64,000 nucleotides of DNA from Amycolatopsis sp. CA-128772 (GTDB lineage: Bacteria; Actinomycetota; Actinomycetes; Mycobacteriales; Pseudonocardiaceae). Location: contig NZ_PPHG01000082.1 in NCBI RefSeq assembly GCF_002904295.1, forward strand, positions 61,568 through 125,567. Reading direction: 5' to 3'. The translations under genes and the position numbers were made by a program. Below the pieces are notes generated by a model that was given only the letters and a program-made list of their open reading frames with translations, was not told where the DNA came from and ran no database searches. How positions within the stretch are numbered: position 1 is the stretch's first letter; each line of letters opens with the position of its first letter. Of the stretch, positions 58,983 to 64,000 are shown in pieces.

Positions 58983-59602
58983 CGTCCCTCCCCGCTACCC
59001 GGCTGACGCCCGGCCCGTTTGCTTTCGTGAGTTGGGACGTTCGCAATCGCATCGGGGTTCCGCAGGTGCCCGAGAACCTTCGCGAGTTTTCCCCGGCCCC
59101 GCGCGCACCGGCTCTTCACCGTGCCCTCGGCGATGCCCAGCATCTTGGCCGTCTCGGCGACGGAGTATCCCTCGACGTCGACCAACACGATCGGGGCACG
59201 CTGCTCTTCGGGCAGCTGGTCGAGCGCCTCGCGCACGAGCAGGCTGGTCTCGCGCTCGGCCATCGAGTCGCGCGGGGTGGCCGGCTCGTTGAAGCCGGTC
59301 TCCGGCAGCGGCACGGTCGGGCGCGCTTGGCGGCGGCGGATCCGGTCGAGGCAGGCGTTCACCACGATCCGGTGCAGCCACGTCGTGACCTGCGACTCCG
59401 CCCGGAACTTGTCGGCCGCGCGGAACGCCGAGATGAACGCGTCCTGCAACGCGTCGGCGGCCTCTTCCGGGTCGCGGACCGTGCGCAGGGCGACCGCCCA
59501 CATGCGGTCGCGGTGTCGCTGGACGAGTTCGCTGAACGCATGGGGGTCCCCCGCGGCGTGAGCCGCTATCAGATCCGCATCCGTGGGAGCTGCAGCTGTC
59601 AC
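58979..59602 (-). CDS. sigM: ECF RNA polymerase sigma factor SigM
   Basis: The 207-residue ECF sigma factor has region 2 (about 15-80: AFSELVQRHRDRMWAVALRTVRDPEEAADALQDAFISAFR, in parts, and TTWLHRIVVNACLDRIRRR) and region 4 (about 125-180: LDQLPEEQRAPIVLVDVEGYSVAETAKMLGIAEGTVKSR, in parts). It begins MTAAAPTDADLIAAHAAGD at GTG 59602, which matches the SigM N-terminus; an upstream frame to 59923 lies inside the neighbouring gene and is rejected. It directs transcription of envelope or oxidative stress genes and is controlled by the coupled membrane anti-sigma. Confidence 0.96.
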   Translation of the reverse strand: MTAAAPTDADLIAAHAAGDPHAFSELVQRHRDRMWAVALRTVRDPEEAADALQDAFISAFRAADKFRAESQVTTWLHRIVVNACLDRIRRRQARPTVPLPETGFNEPATPRDSMAERETSLLVREALDQLPEEQRAPIVLVDVEGYSVAETAKMLGIAEGTVKSRCARGRGKLAKVLGHLRNPDAIANVPTHESKRAGRQPGSGEGR

Positions 59603-59633
59603 CCGGCAGAGCCTACTGACCTCCTCGGGTGCG

Positions 59634-61256
59634 TCACCCCGCAGGCAGGAAGGACAGGTCACCGATCTGGGAGAGGTGGGCGCCGTCGTCGCCACCCAGC
59701 TGAGTGATCCAGACGATGAAGTATTCGCTCTGCGTCGGCTGGGCCAAGGCGATCGTCGTGTCGCCGTCCTGGAGGTCGCCGTTGCCGACCACCTTCGTGT
59801 CGGCCAGGTCCGGGTTCTTCTCGGTCGCCGAGCGGATCTCGACCTTCGTGCCCGCGGTACCGCCGCTGACCTTGACCTGGCTGAGGTTGATCGGGTCCTG
59901 GAAGGTGACGACCAGCCCGACACCCGGCTTGATGGTGGGGAACTGCTGCTTGTACTGCTCGGTCTTCCACACCGTGCCGGGGTCGCCGTCGATCGCGTTC
60001 TTCGCCCGCCCGGGGTTGTCGCCCTTGCCCTCGGGGTTGTAGACCGCCACGGCCTTCGGCGGCACCGCCGCGCCCACCTTCGGCGCCGGCGGCGGGGCCG
60101 GCGCGGACGACGACGCGGGCGGGGCCGCGGCCGGCTGGCTCGACGCCGGCGGCGCGGCGACGTTGATCGACGGCCCGCTCGCCTTCGAATCGCCCTGGAA
60201 GACGTTGATCAGCATCAGGCCGCCCCAGGCGAGGATGACGACCGTCGCGACGACCAGCACGGTGACGCCGAGGGCGAGCTTGCGCCGCCGGGCGACGTCC
60301 TTGACCGGCTTCTTCGTCGTCCAGATCGTGCCGTCGGCCTCGGCCGGGTCGCCGCCGACGGCCTTGATCAGCTGGGTGCGCTCCTCGGCCTCGGCCACCT
60401 GGTCGAGCACGCGGAGGATGGCCGCGCTGGTGCGGATGCCGCCGTTGCCGCCGTCTTCGATCGTGCGGACGGCCAGCGACGAGAGGTCGGCCGGGACCGT
60501 CGGCACCAGCTGGCGCGGCGGGACGATCCGGCCCTGCGGCGTCATCGGCGCCGCCGGGATCGCGGGCGGGCCGCCGGGCAGCGCCCAGCGGCCGGTCAGC
60601 AGCAGGTACAGGACCGCGCCGAGCGCCTTGACGTCGTCGCGCAGGGTCGCCTCCGGCAGCGGGCCGGGGAACGCCAGCTTGAGCGCGCCGTTCGGCGTCA
60701 GCCGCAGCCGCTGGGGGTGGTCGAGGCCGAGCACGAGCCCGTTCTGGTGCGCCTGCTCGACGGCTTCCGCGAGCGCCTGCACCATCCGCGCGGCCGCGGC
60801 GGGCGCCACCGGCCGCTGCGCGACGAGGTCGACCAGGTCGCTGCCCTTGGTCCACTCCGCGACGACGACGCCGAGCAACCCTTCGCTGGAGGTCACGCCG
60901 CTGCCGAGGGCGAGCACGTCCAGCACGCGGGCGACGCCGCCGTGACCGAACTTGGACGCGTGCGTCGCGCGTTCGAGGGTCCGCCGGGCCAGCCGGGCGG
61001 CTTCGGGATCCGCCGGGTCGCCGACCAGCAGGGTCAGCGCCACGTCCCGCTTCAGCTGCCCGTCACGGGCACGCCAGAGGTGCGCGTCGCCCCGCTCGTC
61101 CACGCCGAACTGCGCGAGGAGGCGGTAGCGGCCGTCGCCGACCACACGCCCGGGGGCCAGCGATCCGACCTGGGCCTTGCCCACGTGGTTCGCACCCCCC
61201 GCCTGTTCGCTCCGCCTCGTGTCCACCCGCACGCTCCCGTTAGCTCCCCGCTCCAA
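59634..61256 (-). CDS. Membrane pseudokinase with discoidin-like C-terminus, MurJ partner
   Basis: The 540-residue protein has an N-terminal protein-kinase-like domain (about residues 40-290). Catalytic residues are lost: the beta3 lysine region reads DVALTLLV, the HRD loop reads LGLDHPQRLRL and the DFG position reads LAFPG. A membrane helix spans about 327-350, followed by a Pro/Ala-rich linker and an extracellular beta-sandwich (about 410-540: NAIDGDPGTVWKTEQYKQQ, typical of discoidin/CBM32). In mycobacteria a related pseudokinase is fused to the C-terminus of MurJ and binds FhaA after phosphorylation by PknB. Here it is a separate gene 49 bases downstream of murJ. The start is uncertain (61256, or later GTGs). 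Confidence 0.88.
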   Translation of the reverse strand: MERGANGSVRVDTRRSEQAGGANHVGKAQVGSLAPGRVVGDGRYRLLAQFGVDERGDAHLWRARDGQLKRDVALTLLVGDPADPEAARLARRTLERATHASKFGHGGVARVLDVLALGSGVTSSEGLLGVVVAEWTKGSDLVDLVAQRPVAPAAAARMVQALAEAVEQAHQNGLVLGLDHPQRLRLTPNGALKLAFPGPLPEATLRDDVKALGAVLYLLLTGRWALPGGPPAIPAAPMTPQGRIVPPRQLVPTVPADLSSLAVRTIEDGGNGGIRTSAAILRVLDQVAEAEERTQLIKAVGGDPAEADGTIWTTKKPVKDVARRRKLALGVTVLVVATVVILAWGGLMLINVFQGDSKASGPSINVAAPPASSQPAAAPPASSSAPAPPPAPKVGAAVPPKAVAVYNPEGKGDNPGRAKNAIDGDPGTVWKTEQYKQQFPTIKPGVGLVVTFQDPINLSQVKVSGGTAGTKVEIRSATEKNPDLADTKVVGNGDLQDGDTTIALAQPTQSEYFIVWITQLGGDDGAHLSQIGDLSFLPAG

Positions 61257-61305
61257 GGTTACCCAGAATACGACGCGGGAGTCGTCGCCTTCCGTACCGC
61301 AATCG

Positions 61306-64000
61306 TTACCGGCGCTTGATCAACCGGGTGAACCTCGAAGTGGCCGGCTGGAGCTCCTCCACCTTGAGCGCCATCAGCACCCCGAACGAGACGACGATGC
61401 CGACCACGCTCTGCAGCAGCAGCTTCGCCCAGGCGCCCAGCCGGGGCCCGAAGAAGTCCGGCACGAGCTTGCCGGCGACCCAGGCCGCGGCCACCCCGAG
61501 GACGCTCGCGACGACCGTGAAGAGAATCACGCCGATCACCCGCTTGCTGCGCAAGTTGCCCAGCGTCACCCAGAGCCAAACCTGGCCGAGGATCGCGCCG
61601 ACCACGAACGTCAGCGCGTTGACCATCATCACGCCGAGCACGACGTTGTCCGGCGACAGCAGCACCGGGCACAGGTACAGCAGCGGCACCTTGACCAGCG
61701 TCATCACGATCATGATCAGCGTCGGCGTGCGCGCGTCCTTCATCGCGTAGAACACGCGCATCTGCAGCATCACCAGCGCGTACGGCAGCAGCGCGAACGC
61801 GGAGATGGCGAGCGCGTCGCCGAGCCGCTCGGCCGTCTCGACCGTGCCCTTGCCGAAGGTGAACAGCGCGATGCCGATCGAGCCGCCGACCACGGTCATC
61901 ACCGCGGAGATCGGCACGAGCATCACCGTGGAGATCCGCGACGCGTACGACAGGTCGCCGATCAGCTTCTTGTGGTCGCCGTCGGCGGCCGCGCGGCTCA
62001 TCCGCGGCATGATCGCCGTCAGCAGCGAGACGCCGATGACGCCGTACGGCAGCTGGAAGAGCAGCCAGGCGTTGCTGTAGGCCGTGACACCACCGGGTGA
62101 ACCGCTGGTCAGCACGCGCGTGTTGATCGTGTACCCGATCTGGCTCACCGCGACGTAGCCGAGGATCCAGAGCGCGAGGCCGCCGAACTCCTTCATCTGC
62201 TTGTCGATGCCCCAGCGCCACTTGAACCGGAAGCCCGACCGCAGCAGCGGCGGGATGAGCAGCAGCGCCTGGGCGACGATGCCGCCGGTGACGCCGATGC
62301 CCAGCGTCAGCACCTTGGGGTCGGTGATCGAGACGTGCCCGGTGTCGATGTCGCCCGGCATGATCCAGACGACCAGGATGGTGAAGATGACGACCAGGTT
62401 GTTGATCACCGGGGCCCACGCCGTCGGCCCGAAGATCTGCTTGGCGTTGAGCACCGCCGAGAGCAGCGCGAACACGCCGTAGAAGAAGATCTCCGGCAGC
62501 AGCAGGTAGGCGAACGCCGTGGTCAGCGCCGGGCTCGCCTTGCCGGACGAGTCGACGTAGAGGCTCGTGAACGCCGGTGCGGCGATCACCGCCACCACCG
62601 TGCCGACCAGCAGCAGCGAGAACGCCACCGTGATGAGCCGCTGTGTGTAGGCCGCGCCGCCGTCGGGCTCGTCCTGCGAGCGCACCAGCAGCGGCACCAC
62701 CACGCTGGCGAGTACGCCACCCATCAGCAGCTCGAAGATGATGTTCGGCATCGTGTTGGCGACGTTGAACGAGTCGTTCGCGATGCCCTGGCCGATCGCG
62801 CCGACCAGCAGCAGCTTCCACAGGAAGCCGGTGATCCGGCTGATCAGCGACGCGATGGCCATCCGCCCGGACGCCTTCGCCAGCGACGGCGCCTTGGCCG
62901 GGGCCTCTTCGGGCGCTTCCCCGTCCGGCCGGGGCTTGACCAGCGGCCCCTTGAGCGCCGGCATGACCTGGGTGGCCAGCGCGTCGTACGGCCGCATGAC
63001 GTCGGGGTCGGCGACCGGCCAGCGCGAGTTCATCGGGACGCCGGCGGTGCGCGGGATGAACCGCGTCGCCTCCGGGTCGGGTGGGCGCTGGACCTGGGTG
63101 GCCTCCTCCTGCCACGGCCGGACCGGCGCCGGACGCCGGGAGCCGCGACCGCGCGGCGGCACCGGCGTGCCCGGCGGCGGAGTGCCGGGGCCGGGCAGTG
63201 GGGTGCCGGGCAGTGGGGTGCCGGGCAGTGGAGTGCCGGGCGGCGGAGTGCCGGGCGGCGGGGTGCCGGGCGCGTTCGGCTGCGGGAGCCGGCCCTGGTG
63301 GGCCGCCGGACCTGCCTGTTGACCGCCCTGCGGCGGCGGCCCGGCGGGCGGCGGGCCCGGGTGGGCGTTGCCGGGCGAGATGACCGGTTGTGCGCCGCTC
63401 AGCGGCTGGTTCGGCGGTGGTACGGCCGGCTGGGCGCCGCTGTGCGGCGGTGGGCCGCCCTGCGGCGGTCCGCCTGGGCTGACTGGCTGTGGGCCGCCCG
63501 GGCCGGCCGGCTGTGCGCCGCCGGGCGGCACCGGCTGGACCCGCGTGGGCGCCGGGCCGGCGTTGCGCGGCGGCTGGCCACCCCGCGGCGGACCCTGCGG
63601 CGGCGGCGGGACCCGGCGCGGCGGCCGGTCCTCGCGCAGCGCGCGGTCGTCGTGCGGGGCACGCTCGTCCCGCGGCCAGTCGTCGCGCGGCCAGTCGTCG
63701 CGCGGCGGTTCGCCGCGGGGGCCGCGCTCGTCGCGAGCCGGGTAGTCGTCGGGGGCAGCCCGATCGCCGCGGGAGGCGCGGTTGTCGCGGGCGGGGTAAT
63801 CGTCCGGGGCAGGGCGGTCGCCGCGGGAGGCGCGGTTGTCGCGGGCCGGCCGGGCGCCGGGGGCGCGCTCGCCACGGACGGGCCGGTCGTCCCCGGAAGG
63901 CCGGTCGTCGCGGACCGGGCGGTTCCCTCGCTGCGGCTGGCCGTCACGGCGGGGCTGGCCGTCGCGGGCCGGGCGGCGGGGTGGGGCGTCGTCGCGGGGT
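61306..64000 (-). CDS. murJ: Lipid II flippase MurJ (MviN), 5' end beyond the window
   Basis: This frame is open from 61306 to the right edge (at least 897 residues). The last 520 or so form a MurJ-type transporter with 14 hydrophobic segments, beginning KASGRMAIASLISRITGFLWKLLLVGAIG and including NTMPNIIFELLMGGVLASV, YGVIGVSLLTAIMPRMSRAAADGD and FYAMKDARTPTLI, typical of MviN/MurJ. MurJ flips the peptidoglycan precursor lipid II. Ahead of the core lie about 370 residues of cytosolic Pro/Gly/Arg/Asp-rich sequence with two kinds of tandem repeat. Unlike mycobacterial Rv3910, the chain ends soon after the last helix (TRLIKRR) and the pseudokinase is encoded separately. Confidence 0.93.
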   Translation of the reverse strand, partial: PRDDAPPRRPARDGQPRRDGQPQRGNRPVRDDRPSGDDRPVRGERAPGARPARDNRASRGDRPAPDDYPARDNRASRGDRAAPDDYPARDERGPRGEPPRDDWPRDDWPRDERAPHDDRALREDRPPRRVPPPPQGPPRGGQPPRNAGPAPTRVQPVPPGGAQPAGPGGPQPVSPGGPPQGGPPPHSGAQPAVPPPNQPLSGAQPVISPGNAHPGPPPAGPPPQGGQQAGPAAHQGRLPQPNAPGTPPPGTPPPGTPLPGTPLPGTPLPGPGTPPPGTPVPPRGRGSRRPAPVRPWQEEATQVQRPPDPEATRFIPRTAGVPMNSRWPVADPDVMRPYDALATQVMPALKGPLVKPRPDGEAPEEAPAKAPSLAKASGRMAIASLISRITGFLWKLLLVGAIGQGIANDSFNVANTMPNIIFELLMGGVLASVVVPLLVRSQDEPDGGAAYTQRLITVAFSLLLVGTVVAVIAAPAFTSLYVDSSGKASPALTTAFAYLLLPEIFFYGVFALLSAVLNAKQIFGPTAWAPVINNLVVIFTILVVWIMPGDIDTGHVSITDPKVLTLGIGVTGGIVAQALLLIPPLLRSGFRFKWRWGIDKQMKEFGGLALWILGYVAVSQIGYTINTRVLTSGSPGGVTAYSNAWLLFQLPYGVIGVSLLTAIMPRMSRAAADGDHKKLIGDLSYASRISTVMLVPISAVMTVVGGSIGIALFTFGKGTVETAERLGDALAISAFALLPYALVMLQMRVFYAMKDARTPTLIMIVMTLVKVPLLYLCPVLLSPDNVVLGVMMVNALTFVVGAILGQVWLWVTLGNLRSKRVIGVILFTVVASVLGVAAAWVAGKLVPDFFGPRLGAWAKLLLQSVVGIVVSFGVLMALKVEELQPATSRFTRLIKRR
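63166..63272 (-). repeat. 15-bp tandem coding repeat (PGTPx units) in murJ
   Basis: Seven or so 15-base units of the form PGTPP or PGTPL are encoded in tandem with one interruption (PGPGTP). On the plus strand they read GCCGGGCAGTGGGGT or close variants. The unit is five codons, so the reading frame is kept. Confidence 0.8.
63733..63840 (-). repeat. 54-bp tandem coding repeat (18 residues, two copies) in murJ
   Basis: Two adjacent 54-base units (63787-63840 and 63733-63786) encode DNRASRGDRPAPDDYPAR and DNRASRGDRAAPDDYPAR. They are followed by shorter PRDDW repeats. Synonymous differences between the copies show that they are not a very recent duplication. Confidence 0.85.

Noticed and set aside
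63166..63272. Short regular repeats that might suggest a CRISPR array
   Set aside because: Units are 15 bases without spacers, keep the murJ frame and encode PGTPx; they are coding repeats.

Overview
The window is chromosomal DNA from a high-GC actinobacterium, most likely a Pseudonocardiaceae member close to Amycolatopsis. This is inferred from gene content and order, because no database search was possible. The order murJ, pseudokinase, sigM, anti-sigma, trxB, trxA, cwlM, GNAT, parB, parA, rsmG, jag, yidC, yidD, rnpA, rpmH, dnaA, oriC, dnaN, gnd, recF, dciA, gyrB, gyrA, DUF3566, tRNA-Ile is the classic actinobacterial origin neighbourhood. Scr1/DUF397 regulators, a SARP regulator, a DUF6918 protein and a class E sortase fit the same group.

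Layout. 1-3.9 kb: an Scr1-type regulator with its DUF397 partner, an orphan EACC1-like protein, a small ABC exporter and a pabA/trpG glutamine amidotransferase. 3.9-9.4 kb: an fprA-type ferredoxin reductase behind a probable IdeR/DtxR box, then a LuxR-type two-component system divergent from an ABC-2 exporter. 9.4-14.3 kb: a cell-envelope block (phosphatase, small membrane protein, sortase E, crgA, PH-domain protein, rhomboid, ppiA). Two copies of an unusual structured intergenic repeat lie in this block. 14.4-19 kb: mostly conserved hypotheticals, a PNPOx-like oxidase and a secreted TAP-like hydrolase. 19-25 kb: a P450, a large SARP/AfsR-type regulator and a DrrAB-like exporter. They are linked by 11-bp-spaced direct heptads in front of the P450 and the exporter.

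25-33.6 kb lies between tRNA-Ala and tRNA-Ile and looks like inserted accessory DNA: a DLW-39 peptide gene, a parS-like palindrome, an MpaB/Lcp-family oxygenase, an SDR and an MmyB-like regulator. A stress-signalling block follows (two GAF-ANTAR proteins, a STAS protein, two STAS-HATPase fusions). That block is bounded by an imperfect repeat of about 80 bp that includes the tRNA-Ile 3' end and its terminator.

33.6-46 kb is the leftward replication arm, with nearly all genes on the minus strand reading away from oriC. The origin lies between dnaN and dnaA, with many DnaA boxes and an AT-rich tract. 46-52 kb is the rightward arm on the plus strand: rpmH, rnpA, yidD, yidC, jag, rsmG, parA, parB, with three parS sites around rsmG. 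52-64 kb carries a D-Ala ligase homologue, a PLP aminotransferase, a GNAT protein, cwlM, the thioredoxin pair, an ECF sigma/anti-sigma pair, a separate pseudokinase membrane protein and a 5'-truncated murJ with a long repetitive N-terminal extension.

Start codons were chosen from ribosome-binding sites, overlaps and family lengths, and several remain uncertain as noted. Function names come from motif recognition only.
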